Positions 35,613 through 44,770 of a stretch of 64,000 nt of DNA are shown piece by piece (the first letter of the stretch is position 1; every line of letters begins with the position of its first letter). The position numbers were made by a program, and so were the translations under genes. The notes below the pieces were generated by a model. That model was not told where the DNA came from. It was given only the letters and a program-made list of their open reading frames with translations, and ran no database searches. The stretch comes from Pseudomonas gregormendelii (GTDB lineage: Bacteria; Pseudomonadota; Gammaproteobacteria; Pseudomonadales; Pseudomonadaceae), in contig NZ_JADEVO010000007.1 of the NCBI RefSeq assembly GCF_017114825.1, forward strand, positions 124,001-188,000, read 5' to 3'.

Positions 35613-36701
35613 TCAGGTATTGGTCTTCAATCGAGTCCACAAGCGCGTACTCAACCGCGCAATCGCCGCTGGCAACTCCTCGACCGTGAACAGCTTCTCC
35701 AGCACCGTCTTTGGCGGATAGATCGCCAGGTCCTGCTTCACCGCCGGCACCACATATTGATCCGCCGCCAGATTGGGGTTGGCGTAGTGGATGCTGTTGC
35801 TGATATTGGCAATCACCTGCGGATCAAGCAGATAGTTCATGTAGGCGTAGCCGTTCTTCTCGTGCGGTGCGCTCTTGGGCATCACCACCATGTCAAACCA
35901 CAGGGTCGAGCCCTCATCAGGAATCGAATAGGCGATGTTGATGCCATTGTTGGCTTCCTTCGCACTGGCCGCCGCCTGTACCACGTCGCCGTTGAAGCCG
36001 ATCACTGCGCAGACATTGCCGTTGGCCAGGTCGCTGATGTACTTGGAGGCATGGAAGTACTGCACATACGGGCGGATTTTCAGCAACGCCTGCTCGGCCT
36101 TCTTGTAGTCCGCCGGCTCGTGGCTGTGGGGCGCAAGGCCCAGGTAGTTGAGGGTGATCGGCAGGATCTGCGTGGGGTTATCGATGATCGCCACGCCGCA
36201 CTGGCTGAGCTTCTTGATGTTCTCTTCGTCAAAGAACAATTTCCAGGAACGGGTAATATCGGTGTTGCCAAAGATCGCCTTGATCTTCTCGACGTTGTAG
36301 CCAATGCCTGCGGTGCCCCACATATAGGGGTAGCCATACTGGTTGCCCGGGTCGTTGACCTCAAGCTTGTGCAGCAATACCGGGTCGAGGTTTTTCCAGT
36401 TCGGCAGCTGGCTCTTGTCGAGCTTCTGCACGGCGCCGGCCTTGATCAGGCGCGAGAGAAAATGGTTTGAAGGGCTGACCACGTCATACCCTGTGTTGCC
36501 GGTCATCAGCTTGGATTCCAGCACCTCGTTGCTGTCATGAATGTCGTAGGTGGCCTTGATCCCGGTTTCCTTGGTAAAAGTAGTCAGGGTGTCATCGGCG
36601 ATGTAGCCGTTCCAGTTGGAGATATTGACCACTTCATCCGCGTAACTGGCTGCCGGGAACGAGGCGAGCATGACCACCAGGGTAAGGTTGTTGATGCGCA
36701 T
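35613..36701 (-). CDS. Polyamine ABC transporter substrate-binding protein (PotF/SpuE-like), second copy
   Basis: A 362-residue periplasmic binding protein: signal peptide (NLTLVVMLASFPAASYA), then NISNWNGYIADDTLTTFTKETG, YDIHDSNEVLESKLMTGNTGYDVVSPSN and YGYPYMWGTAGIGYN. The framework matches PotD/PotF. Near the N-terminus the WNGY in place of the usual WADY may alter ligand choice. GGTGA precedes ATG 36701. The adjacent gene upstream, 52 bp away and in the same direction, encodes a PuuB-like amine oxidase, so the pair looks like an amine uptake-and-oxidation unit under the divergent LysR regulator. Confidence 0.9.
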   Translation of the reverse strand: MRINNLTLVVMLASFPAASYADEVVNISNWNGYIADDTLTTFTKETGIKATYDIHDSNEVLESKLMTGNTGYDVVSPSNHFLSRLIKAGAVQKLDKSQLPNWKNLDPVLLHKLEVNDPGNQYGYPYMWGTAGIGYNVEKIKAIFGNTDITRSWKLFFDEENIKKLSQCGVAIIDNPTQILPITLNYLGLAPHSHEPADYKKAEQALLKIRPYVQYFHASKYISDLANGNVCAVIGFNGDVVQAAASAKEANNGINIAYSIPDEGSTLWFDMVVMPKSAPHEKNGYAYMNYLLDPQVIANISNSIHYANPNLAADQYVVPAVKQDLAIYPPKTVLEKLFTVEELPAAIARLSTRLWTRLKTNT

Positions 36702-36753
36702 TTTCTGTCACCGTGTGTGCTGAGTTGTTGTTCTTGGTTGATCGACGGATGTT

Positions 36754-38055
36754 CTAGATTTCAGTTCTGGCCCTGACTGACTCCACACGCATGCGCAGCA
36801 TGGCACCGATATCCAGCAACGGTTTGGGTGGCAGCCAGCCGGGTTGGGCTCGGCGCATCACCGATTGCAGGACTGGCGAATCGACGCCAGAGGACATTTC
36901 AGCCAGCAACCGCCCCCACAAAGTGCCGCGTGCCACGCCGGAACCATTGCAGCCGGCCACCGCATAAACCCCCTCCTCGACCTTGGCGAAGTAAGGCTGG
37001 CCGCTGCGCGATGCACTCAAATGTCCGGTCCAGGTGTACTGGATGTCCTGCGCGCCGAGGAATGGGAAACGCCGCTGCAAACCCAGCACATGATGTTCAC
37101 GGCGCACTCGCAGCTCGCTGGCGGACAAATCCCGCGACCGGTATTCCGCCGTGTTGCGGATCATCACCCGGCGGTCCGGGGTCAAGCGCACGGTGGCGCC
37201 CAGCGGGCGGGTGGACAGCACGCCCCAGGGCTCGACCGCGCCGATTGCCTGGTACTCGGCGTCAGTCAGCTGCCGGGTGAGGCTCGCGCTGAGCTCCATC
37301 GCAAACGTTGCGCTGTCGTCGATGCCCGAACGCGAGATGAATGCATTCAGGCATACCAGCACCTGCTGCGCTTCAATTCGGCCGGCAACGCCATTGGCGC
37401 GCACGCGCCCCTGACTCAGGCGCTCCAGACCGGTGATGTCGGTGTTTTCGTAGAGGGTGACGCTGGCGGGCAATGCATCCAGCAAGCCCTTGACGTACTT
37501 CGCCGGCTGCAACAACGCGTTGCCATTGCCGCACCAGATAGCCGCCTGGTAATGCCGGGTGCCCAGCTTGTGATACAGCGCCTCGCCTTGTAGAAAATGC
37601 GCCGAAGCACCCACCGCGCGCAGGGTTTGCAGCTTGTCCTCGACCTGGGTCAATTTGCCGGGATCGCTCACCGCAAAAAAGTAACCATCGTCGCGAAAAT
37701 CGCATTCGATGCCATGCCGGGCGATACGCTGGCGCACTTCGAGGCTTGCAACCCGGGAGATCTCGGTGTCCACCTGATAATTGGCAAAACCCTTGCTACC
37801 CAACAACTCATCGGTGCCCGGATGTTCGTGGGCCACGGCAAACCCTGAGTTGCGCGCCGAAGCGCCTTGCGCCGCACGCTGGCGATCAACGATCACGATG
37901 CGGGCCTGAGGGTGTATCTGCGCGAGGGTGTGGGCGGCGTTCAACCCGGTAATCCCAGCCCCGATAATCAGCCAGTCAGCCTTCTCGGTACCCTTCAGGG
38001 AACCGCGCACGGGCGAGCTGCCCGCCTGCGCAATCCAGCCACATTCATTGGTCAT
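36754..38055 (-). CDS. FAD-dependent oxidoreductase, gamma-glutamylputrescine oxidase (PuuB)-like
   Basis: A 433-residue DAO-family flavoenzyme: FAD-binding GAGITGLNAAHTLAQIHPQARIVIVDRQRAAQGASARNSGF with GxGxxG followed by the SARNSG motif, and C-terminal DIQYTWTGHLSASRSGQPYFAKVEEGVYAVAGCNGSGVARGTLWGRLLAE. This is the PuuB/OrdL group, which oxidises gamma-glutamyl-putrescine or related amines. GAGGTGAT lies before ATG 38055. It precedes a PotF-like gene on the same strand and is divergent from a LysR regulator, suggesting regulated polyamine use. The exact amine is unknown. Confidence 0.88.
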   Translation of the reverse strand: MTNECGWIAQAGSSPVRGSLKGTEKADWLIIGAGITGLNAAHTLAQIHPQARIVIVDRQRAAQGASARNSGFAVAHEHPGTDELLGSKGFANYQVDTEISRVASLEVRQRIARHGIECDFRDDGYFFAVSDPGKLTQVEDKLQTLRAVGASAHFLQGEALYHKLGTRHYQAAIWCGNGNALLQPAKYVKGLLDALPASVTLYENTDITGLERLSQGRVRANGVAGRIEAQQVLVCLNAFISRSGIDDSATFAMELSASLTRQLTDAEYQAIGAVEPWGVLSTRPLGATVRLTPDRRVMIRNTAEYRSRDLSASELRVRREHHVLGLQRRFPFLGAQDIQYTWTGHLSASRSGQPYFAKVEEGVYAVAGCNGSGVARGTLWGRLLAEMSSGVDSPVLQSVMRRAQPGWLPPKPLLDIGAMLRMRVESVRARTEI

Positions 38056-38203
38056 GCATCACCTCGATCCACTGTTGTCCCGCCGTGGGCACTGCCCTTT
38101 CCCATGCGCTGAACGCATGAGAAACCTCGGCCTTGACTGGAATTTAGAGTGTCATCGGTGATAAAACCAACGTTATAAAATCATCGAAGTATTCGGAAAA
38201 CGC
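38056..38203. promoter_or_regulatory. Divergent promoter region shared by PuuB-like and LysR genes
   Basis: A 148-bp AT-richer region between divergent starts. It contains near-palindromic tcatcggtgataaaaccaac-type sequence around 38150-38175 that could be a LysR T-N11-A site, but no single box is certain. Confidence 0.4.
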
Positions 38204-39103
38204 ATGGATAAGCTTCGTCACGTGCCGTCGCTGCAAGCAATGCAGGCGCTGGTGGAAGTCGCCGACTCGGGCAGCTTTACGCAGGCCGCATCAAGGCTGT
38301 GCCTGACTCAAAGCGCTGTGAGTCGGCAAATTCAGCAGCTGGAGAGTCACTTCGGTGTGGCGTTGTTCGTGCGCACCAGTCGCAGCCTGAGTCTCACGCC
38401 CCAGGGCGAGCAGGTGCTAACCAGTGCCCGCAGCATCCTTGAGCAACTCAAAGCCCTGGAGGAACGGCTGGCCCCCAGGGAGCGTCCGTTTCGCATCCGC
38501 ATGCACGTATCCCTGGCGGTGCGCTGGCTGCTGCCCAGGCTGAGCGAGTTCTACCGATCTCATCCCGAGGTTTTGCTGTCGATCGAGACTGTGGCAACTG
38601 AAGTGGTGGAGCCAGCCGTCGACAGCGACGCCTACATCCTCTACCTGGCGCAACCCTCGAATGATCCGCAGTCCATGACGCTGTTCGAGGAAGCGCTAGT
38701 GCCCGTCTGCGCGCCGGGGCTGGCTGACCCGCTGCGAGCAGTTGAAGACCTGGTGCATTGCACCCTGCTGCATCGCTCCTCGGACCGGCATGACTGGATA
38801 AAATGGTTGGCAGCCAAGGGCGGTGGACCGCTGGAGCGCTACCGGCACATTCCTTTCAACTTGGATGAACTGGCACTGGATGCGGCTGCACGCGGGCTGG
38901 GTGTGGCGATGACAGACCTGACCCTGGCGGGCGAGTCGGTAGATCGAGGCGTGTTGGTGATTCCCTTCGGCAAGGCGCTGAAGACAACGGGCGTGTATGC
39001 GCTGATCCTGCAACCCTCAGCGAGCACGCATCCGGCCTGTGGGCTGATCCTTGAGTGGTTTGCCCAGCAGGCCGAGGGGAAAATCGCGAACCCCGAAAGC
39101 TAG
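38204..39103 (+). CDS. LysR-family regulator of the PuuB-like/PotF-like operon
   Basis: A 299-residue LysR regulator of the GcvA-like type: N-terminal helix-turn-helix (PSLQAMQALVEVADSGSFTQAASRLCLTQSAVSRQIQQLESHFGVALFVRTSRSLSLTPQGEQVL) followed by a substrate-binding domain. It is divergent from the oxidoreductase gene, the standard position for a LysR activator, so the likely target is the amine operon. Its 3' end overlaps the convergent small gene by 4 bp. Inducer unknown, possibly a polyamine derivative. Confidence 0.9.
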   Translation: MDKLRHVPSLQAMQALVEVADSGSFTQAASRLCLTQSAVSRQIQQLESHFGVALFVRTSRSLSLTPQGEQVLTSARSILEQLKALEERLAPRERPFRIRMHVSLAVRWLLPRLSEFYRSHPEVLLSIETVATEVVEPAVDSDAYILYLAQPSNDPQSMTLFEEALVPVCAPGLADPLRAVEDLVHCTLLHRSSDRHDWIKWLAAKGGGPLERYRHIPFNLDELALDAAARGLGVAMTDLTLAGESVDRGVLVIPFGKALKTTGVYALILQPSASTHPACGLILEWFAQQAEGKIANPES

Positions 39104-39321
39104 GTGCCGTTACCGATGCCCTCGGTCGCCTGGGCAAACGCCACACCGGCCTCGCGCACCAGCTGACGCCATTCATAGCTGTTGATCAGACCGGTACGTT
39201 CCATCTCGTCAGCGGCCTTGAGGAGCTCATCGTACTGCTCTTCACAATCCATGCGAATCAACGGCTCCTTGAGCAGTTGGTACCAGGCCGCCATTGCTTG
39301 CTGCTTTCGATCGTCGTTCAT
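39100..39321 (-). CDS. Small protein of unknown function
   Basis: A 73-residue helix-rich protein (MNDDRKQQAMAAWYQLLKEP...) with a GGAG ribosome site before ATG 39321. Composition is charged and soluble, no signal or motif recognised. It overlaps the 3' end of the convergent LysR gene by 4 bp. The pattern of two helices with Trp-Tyr and Tyr-Glu-Trp-Arg-Gln suggests a small regulatory or accessory protein, but this is inference. Confidence 0.7.
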   Translation of the reverse strand: MNDDRKQQAMAAWYQLLKEPLIRMDCEEQYDELLKAADEMERTGLINSYEWRQLVREAGVAFAQATEGIGNGT

Positions 39322-39420
39322 GGCCAGACTCCAACGGTTGTTTCTGGTTGGGCGTCTGGTGCAGATAGCGGTTCCCGGGTGCCGACATACGGCGATTAAC
39401 CTCATTATTGTTAGTGGCAG

Positions 39421-39609
39421 ATGCTGATCCGCGCGCCCTTTGCAGGGCCGCGTGGACAGTTTTCAGGGGGAATCAGGCGATCAGACGAACAGGCTCAGTG
39501 CACCGGTCAACAGCGCCAACGCTTGCTCAGTCTTCCCGGAACCCGCGCCGAGCTGATCAAGGCGATGCGGGCACGAGGCATCGCGATTGAAGACGGGATG
39601 GGCAACTGA
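39421..39609 (+). CDS. Doubtful short ORF
   Basis: A 62-codon frame whose C-terminal half (RQRLLSLPGTRAELIKAMRA followed by RGIAIEDGMGN) looks protein-like, while the first half does not. It may be a small gene with an unrecognised start or a remnant. Kept only because the 3' half has convincing amino-acid composition. Confidence 0.25.
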   Translation: MLIRAPFAGPRGQFSGGIRRSDEQAQCTGQQRQRLLSLPGTRAELIKAMRARGIAIEDGMGN

Positions 39610-39610
39610 G

Positions 39611-40264
39611 CTATTTCGGTTGCGCGACTGTGCGCAAATAGGGTTTTACCGTTTTAAAACCGTCCGGATACTTCTTCTTCGCGTCTTCATCGGAAACCGA
39701 AGTCGGGATGATCACGTCCTCGCCCGGGCGCCAGTTCACCGGGGTGGCCACGGTGTGTTTGGCATTGAGCTGGATGGCATCGAGCAGTCGCAGCACTTCA
39801 TCGAAGTTGCGCCCGGCGCTCATTGGGTAGATCAGCATGGCCTTGATCTTCTTGTCCGGGCCGATGATGAACACCGAGCGCACGGTGGCGTTGTCCACGG
39901 CCGTGCGCGCGCCGCCACTGGCATTGGGGTGGATCATGTCGTAGAGCTTGGCCACCACCAGGTTCTCGTCGCCGATCATGGGGTAATTCACCGCGTGGCC
40001 CTGGGTTTCCTCGATGTCCTTGGCCCAGCTTTGATGGTTACCCACCGGGTCAACGCTGAGCCCGACGATCTTGGTGTTGCGCTTGTCGAACTCGGGCTTG
40101 AGCCCGGCCATGTAGCCAAGTTCAGTGGTGCACACCGGGGTGAAGTCCTTGGGGTGGGAAAACAGGATGGCCCACTGATCGCCAATCCATTCATGGAAAT
40201 GCAGCGTGCCCTCGGTGCTCTCGACGGTGAAATCCGGTGCTTCGTCGCCAATACGAATGGTCAT
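39611..40264 (-). CDS. lsfA: 1-Cys peroxiredoxin (Prx6/LsfA)
   Basis: A 217-residue Prx6-type peroxiredoxin: catalytic Cys45 in SHPKDFTPVCTTELGYMA, supporting Arg in the SVDPVGNHQSW region, and C-terminal GEDVIIPTSVSDEDAKKKYPDGFKTVKPYLR, with a single cysteine. It reduces H2O2, organic hydroperoxides and peroxynitrite in the cytoplasm. Sequence matches LsfA, the sulfate-starvation and oxidative-stress peroxiredoxin of pseudomonads. ATG 40264 has GAGGAG upstream; the frame extends upstream but without protein features. Single-gene unit. Confidence 0.92.
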   Translation of the reverse strand: MTIRIGDEAPDFTVESTEGTLHFHEWIGDQWAILFSHPKDFTPVCTTELGYMAGLKPEFDKRNTKIVGLSVDPVGNHQSWAKDIEETQGHAVNYPMIGDENLVVAKLYDMIHPNASGGARTAVDNATVRSVFIIGPDKKIKAMLIYPMSAGRNFDEVLRLLDAIQLNAKHTVATPVNWRPGEDVIIPTSVSDEDAKKKYPDGFKTVKPYLRTVAQPK

Positions 40265-40400
40265 GTGCGTTCTCCTCGCGGTGAAGGGTTGGGAAACTGC
40301 TGGACGGGTCAGTATAGGAGACGGTTGAGGATAGAGGTCCGGGAATGGAGAACCCGTAGAGTCTGATGTGCTGCACAAATCCCGTGCACAACCCTGACCC

Positions 40401-40485
40401 TGTAGGAGCTGCCGAGTGAAACAAGGCTGCGATCTTTTGATTTTCCAGGATCAAAAGATCCCGGCCTGCGGCAGCTCCTACGGGG
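40401..40485. repeat. Pseudomonas gtaggagctgccg inverted repeat, copy 1
   Basis: An imperfect inverted repeat: tgtaggagctgccg...ggctgcgatcttttga then tcaaaagatc...gcggcagctcctac. Same family as copies at 52260-52341 and 53581-53678. Confidence 0.75.
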
Positions 40486-40507
40486 ACCCCATGGGATTCC
40501 AGAGTGT

Positions 40508-40837
40508 TTACCGACGTGCCAGCTTGTATCGGACACAATCCTCATAAAAGCCTTGGCGAATGGCCTCCGGCTTGATTCGCGAGGGGCTGTCGTAGGTCTG
40601 TTCGGTGATGCCCATGGCCATCATGCGCATCCACGGTTTGGTGAATTTGTAGGTCTGCAGCTTCTGACGCGCGGCGTACAGCGACACTCCCGCCAGCTTC
40701 AACTCCTGGGCTTTAGCGGCCGTCCCCGCGCCCCAACTGCACATGTAACGATCATTCGTCTTCAGTTCCCGGGCTTCGGCCATCGTCGCCACGCTGGCCA
40801 GCCCGCACGACATTAACGCGATCATCACACTGCGCAT
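40508..40837 (-). CDS. Exported small protein of unknown function
   Basis: A 109-residue protein with a signal peptide (MRSVMIALMSCGLASVATMAEA) and a basic mature part (RELKTNDRYMCSWGAGTAAKAQELKLAGVSLY...). One Cys near 33 and another near 102 could pair. AGGAT precedes ATG 40837. It is divergent from the PotE operon with 181 bp between. Family not recognised; periplasmic location is inferred. Confidence 0.68.
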   Translation of the reverse strand: MRSVMIALMSCGLASVATMAEARELKTNDRYMCSWGAGTAAKAQELKLAGVSLYAARQKLQTYKFTKPWMRMMAMGITEQTYDSPSRIKPEAIRQGFYEDCVRYKLARR

Positions 40838-40972
40838 GTAGATTCGATCCTAACAATTTGAAATTAAATTGATTCTGATCAAAACCCGCAGTGTTCGGGG
40901 CCAGTAAAATGCCTTACGCCTACATGAGAATAATTCTTGATAAATCCAAGACATTTTTTGCAACATCCATTT

Positions 40973-40990
40973 TGTTAGCTATAGCTAACA
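40973..40990. promoter_or_regulatory. Perfect 18-bp palindrome upstream of the PotE-like operon
   Basis: tgttagctatagctaaca reads the same on both strands over all 18 bp. It lies 28 bp before the ATG of the antiporter gene, in the promoter/leader zone, and is a strong candidate repressor or activator operator. Confidence 0.6.
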
Positions 40991-41018
40991 CTCCAATGTT
41001 CTAAAGTGAGGCAACGGA

Positions 41019-42428
41019 ATGTCAGTCGCAAAGAAGATGACGGTAGGGCAACTGACAATGTTGACAGCCGTCAACATGTTGGGGTCCGGCATCATATTGT
41101 TGCCAACCAAACTCGCCGAAGTCGGCGGAATTTCCATTCTTTCCTGGCTGATCACAGCCACCGGTTCCCTCGCGCTGGCTTACGCCTTCGCGCGCTGCGG
41201 GATGCTCAGCCGCAAGACGGGCGGCATGGGTGGCTACGCTGAATACACCTTCGGCAAGGCCGGCAACTACCTGACCAACTACACCTACGGCGTCTCGCTG
41301 TTGATTGCCAACGTGGCGATCAGCATTACGGCGGTCGGCTATATACAGACGCTGTTCGACGTCAAACTCGATTCGCTGCAAGTAGGCCTGGCGACCATTG
41401 CGTTGCTGTGGATCACCACGTTCGCCAACTTCGGCGGCGCGCGGATTACTGGCAAAATCGGTTCGATCACCGTCTGGGGCGTGATCGCACCTGTGGTCCT
41501 GGTTTCCACCGTCGGCTGGTTCTGGTTCGACAGCAGCGTCTACGCGGCGGGATGGAACCCGCACAACATGGGCTATCTGGAAGCAGCGGGGGCTTCGGTC
41601 GCAATCACGTTGTGGGCTTTCCTGGGCCTGGAATCGGCGTGCGCCAACACGGACGCCGTGGAAAACCCGGAGAAGAACGTACCGATCGCCGTACTCGGCG
41701 GCACCTTGGGCGCAGCGGTGATCTACATCGTCTCCACCAACGTGATCGCCGGCATCGTCGGCAATCCGGAGCTGGCCTCCTCCACCGCGCCGTTCGGGCT
41801 GGTGTTCGCCAAGATGTTCAATCCGATGGTCGGTAACATCGTCATGGCGGCGATGATCCTGGCCTGCATTGGCTCGTTACTGGGCTGGCAGTTCACCATT
41901 GCCCAAGTGTTCAAGAGCTCGGCGGATACCGGTTACTTCCTGCCGATCTTCGCCAAGGCCACCAAGGCCGGCACGCCGATTGTCGGCATGTTGATCCTGC
42001 TGGCGATCCAGACTGCAATCGGCTTCCTGACCATCAGTCCGGATCTGAGCAAGCAGTTCGACATTCTGGTCAACCTGGCAGTGGTCACCAACCTGATCCC
42101 GTACATCCTGTCGATGGCGGCTCTCATGACGATCCAGAAGGTCTCCAACGTACCGGCAGGCAAGGCACTGGCTACCAACATCATTGCCTGGGTCGCCACG
42201 GCCTACAGTTACCTGGCGCTGTACAGTTCAGGCGAGCAGGCGCTGATGCTCGGCGGTGTGGCGACGATCTTCGGCTACACCCTGTTCAGCTTCGTCAACA
42301 ACCGCTTGATTGCGCTTGAAGCGCACAACAACAGCGTACCGACGCAGACGGTCAGCGCCCAGCACATCACGGGCGAACCGGTGCCGGTGAATCATTTGAA
42401 TACTGTGCCTTTGGAGGTTAGATCATGA
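41019..42428 (+). CDS. potE: PotE-type amino acid/polyamine antiporter
   Basis: A 469-residue APC-family antiporter with 12 membrane helices. The regions MTVGQLTMLTAVNMLGSGII, GGMGGYAEYTFGKAGN, WAFLGLESACANTDAVENPEKNVPIAVLGGTLGAAVIYI and SLLGWQFTIAQVFKSSADTGYF are near-identical in pattern to E. coli PotE, the putrescine-ornithine antiporter, and it has a longer polar C-terminal tail. GAGGCAACGG lies upstream. It overlaps the decarboxylase gene by 4 bp (ATGA), so the two are translationally coupled and should exchange the substrate amino acid for the decarboxylation product, consuming a cytoplasmic proton. Confidence 0.92.
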   Translation: MSVAKKMTVGQLTMLTAVNMLGSGIILLPTKLAEVGGISILSWLITATGSLALAYAFARCGMLSRKTGGMGGYAEYTFGKAGNYLTNYTYGVSLLIANVAISITAVGYIQTLFDVKLDSLQVGLATIALLWITTFANFGGARITGKIGSITVWGVIAPVVLVSTVGWFWFDSSVYAAGWNPHNMGYLEAAGASVAITLWAFLGLESACANTDAVENPEKNVPIAVLGGTLGAAVIYIVSTNVIAGIVGNPELASSTAPFGLVFAKMFNPMVGNIVMAAMILACIGSLLGWQFTIAQVFKSSADTGYFLPIFAKATKAGTPIVGMLILLAIQTAIGFLTISPDLSKQFDILVNLAVVTNLIPYILSMAALMTIQKVSNVPAGKALATNIIAWVATAYSYLALYSSGEQALMLGGVATIFGYTLFSFVNNRLIALEAHNNSVPTQTVSAQHITGEPVPVNHLNTVPLEVRS

Positions 42429-44710
42429 CGGAATATAAACACTCGCTGGGCATGCTCGCGCTGGTGGTGGGCACTCCCCCGGACAAACGTACCGTCTTCG
42501 GTCGCGCCCTGGACCAACTGATCCACGACGTGGAAGAACGCTCCATCAGCGTGTTGATGTCGGAAAGCCTGAGCGACGCGACGTCGATCCTGCGTTCGGA
42601 CTCGGCCATCCAGTGCGTGTTGCTCAGCTGGGAAATGGACGAAAGTGAAGGCCATGAGGAATGCATCAAGCTGCTGACCACCCTGCGCGAGCGCAACACT
42701 CGGGTGCCGGTATTCCTGATCAGCGACCGCAGTACCGCGTCGAACATTCCGCTGGTGGTGATGCAGCATGCCGACGACTTCATCTGGCTGCCGGAAGACA
42801 CCAGTCGCTTCCTCAGCGGCCGCATCATGGCAGCCATCGAGCGCTATCGGCAGGCCGCTCTACCGCCAATGTTTGGCGCGCTGGTGAAGTTCTCCCGCTC
42901 CTACGAATACTCTTGGCACACCCCTGGCCATGCCGGTGGCACCGCCTTCCTGAAAAGCACTGCCGGACGCGCGTTCTACGAATTCTTCGGCGAAAACCTG
43001 TTGCGCTCCGACCTGTCGATTTCGGTCGGCGAATTGGGCTCCCTGCTCGATCACAGCGGCCCGATCGGCCAGGGCGAGCGCTACGCGGCCAAGGTGTTCG
43101 GCGCGCACCGCACCTATTACGTGACCAACGGCTCCTCGATGTCCAACCGCGTCATCCTCATGGCCAGCGTCACGCGCGATCAGATCGCCCTGTGCGACCG
43201 CAACTGCCACAAATCTGCTGAACACGCGATGACGTTGTCCGGGGCCATCCCGACCTACCTGGTGCCGACCCGCAATCGCTACGGCATCATCGGCCCGATC
43301 CTGCCGCAGACTTTGAGCGCCGAGGGCGTCAAGGCCGCCATTGCCAACAACCCGTTGGTCAAGGAAGGCATCGATCCGACGCCGGTCCACGCCATCATCA
43401 CCAACTCTACCTACGATGGCCTGACCTACAACGTCACCCGAGTCGAGAAATTGCTGGGGGAAAGCGTCGATCGTCTGCATTTCGACGAGGCCTGGTACGG
43501 CTATGCGCGGTTCAACCCGCTGTACCGCGAACGCTTCGCCATGCATGGCGCCCCTGAGGATCACGACGAGTCCCGGCCAACCGTGTTCGCCACCCAATCG
43601 ACCCACAAACTGCTGGCCGCACTGTCCCAGGCGTCGATGATTCACGTGCGTAACGGCCGTAATCCGATCCCCCATGCACGCTTCAACGAATCGTACATGA
43701 TGCACGCCTCAACCTCGCCGAACTACGCGATCATGGCCTCATGCGACGTCAGCTCTGCGATGATGGAAGCGCCCAGCGGGCAAATCCTCACCACTGAATC
43801 CATCGAAGAAGCGATCAGCTTCCGCCAGGTCATCTCGCGCATGCACCATGAGATGGCCAGCAATGACCAGTGGTTCTTCACCTGCTGGCAGCCACCGACC
43901 GTGCAAGTCGGCGCGGCGGCGGTGCCGTTCCATGAGGTCGATCCGCAGTTGCTGAAAACCGAGCCGAACTGCTGGGTACTGCACCCTAATGAGGTGTGGC
44001 ACGGCTTTGGCGACATCGAAGACGGCTACTGCATGCTTGACCCCATCAAGGTGTCGGTGCTGAGCCCGGGCATGGGCGACGACGGCAATTTGCTGGAATC
44101 CGGCATTCCCGCTTGCGTGCTGACGGCGTACCTCGGTCGCCAGGGCATCGTGGTGGAAAAAACCACTGACTTCACCATCCTGTTCCTGTTCTCCATCGGC
44201 ATCACCAAAGGCAAATGGGGCACGCTGGTCAACGCCTTGCTCGACTTCAAGCGTGACTACGACGAGAACGTGGAGCTCGAACTGTGCCTGCCGGACTTGT
44301 TGGCCGCGAATCAGCAGCGCTATGCCGGCATGGGCCTGAAGAACCTGGCCGACGAGATTTTCGCCGCGATGAAGGAGAACAAGACCACTTCCACCATGGC
44401 CCGGGCCTTCGGCATGCTGCCGCAAGCCGAGTTCAGCCCGGTGGAAGCCTATGAGAAGCTGGTGAGGAACGAAGTCGAACTGGTGACCCTGGAAGAAGCT
44501 GCCGGGCGCGTTGTCGCTACCGGGATCGTGCCTTATCCGCCTGGTATTCCGCTGTTGATGCCGGGCGAGAACGCAGGACCTGCGGATGGGCCATTGCTGG
44601 CATATCTGAAGGCGCTGGAGAACTTCGACAAGTCCTTCCCGGGCTTTACACATGATACGCACGGCATTGAAACCGAGGACGGCGTATCGCGGTTGTTGGT
44701 GTTGAAGTGA
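42425..44710 (+). CDS. Orn/Lys/Arg decarboxylase, AdiA/LdcI type (PLP)
   Basis: A 761-residue group III PLP decarboxylase: N-terminal receiver-like wing domain (about 1-140), linker, PLP-binding core with HTPGHAGGTAFL and Lys395 in ATQSTHKLLAALSQASMIH, and C-terminal domain with WGTLVNALLDFKRDYDENV and VPYPPGIPLLMPGENAGPADG. The sequence resembles E. coli AdiA (arginine) more than SpeF (ornithine), although its partner antiporter is PotE-like, so the true substrate (arginine, lysine or ornithine) is open. Coupled by overlap to potE, it makes an acid-resistance/polyamine module, cytoplasmic and likely a higher oligomer. Confidence 0.9.
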   Translation: MTEYKHSLGMLALVVGTPPDKRTVFGRALDQLIHDVEERSISVLMSESLSDATSILRSDSAIQCVLLSWEMDESEGHEECIKLLTTLRERNTRVPVFLISDRSTASNIPLVVMQHADDFIWLPEDTSRFLSGRIMAAIERYRQAALPPMFGALVKFSRSYEYSWHTPGHAGGTAFLKSTAGRAFYEFFGENLLRSDLSISVGELGSLLDHSGPIGQGERYAAKVFGAHRTYYVTNGSSMSNRVILMASVTRDQIALCDRNCHKSAEHAMTLSGAIPTYLVPTRNRYGIIGPILPQTLSAEGVKAAIANNPLVKEGIDPTPVHAIITNSTYDGLTYNVTRVEKLLGESVDRLHFDEAWYGYARFNPLYRERFAMHGAPEDHDESRPTVFATQSTHKLLAALSQASMIHVRNGRNPIPHARFNESYMMHASTSPNYAIMASCDVSSAMMEAPSGQILTTESIEEAISFRQVISRMHHEMASNDQWFFTCWQPPTVQVGAAAVPFHEVDPQLLKTEPNCWVLHPNEVWHGFGDIEDGYCMLDPIKVSVLSPGMGDDGNLLESGIPACVLTAYLGRQGIVVEKTTDFTILFLFSIGITKGKWGTLVNALLDFKRDYDENVELELCLPDLLAANQQRYAGMGLKNLADEIFAAMKENKTTSTMARAFGMLPQAEFSPVEAYEKLVRNEVELVTLEEAAGRVVATGIVPYPPGIPLLMPGENAGPADGPLLAYLKALENFDKSFPGFTHDTHGIETEDGVSRLLVLK

Positions 44711-44770
44711 AGTAAGCGTTTGTGGGGCGGCGGGTGTGCTCGGTGTGGTGGTGGGTTGAAGGTAGTTTCG

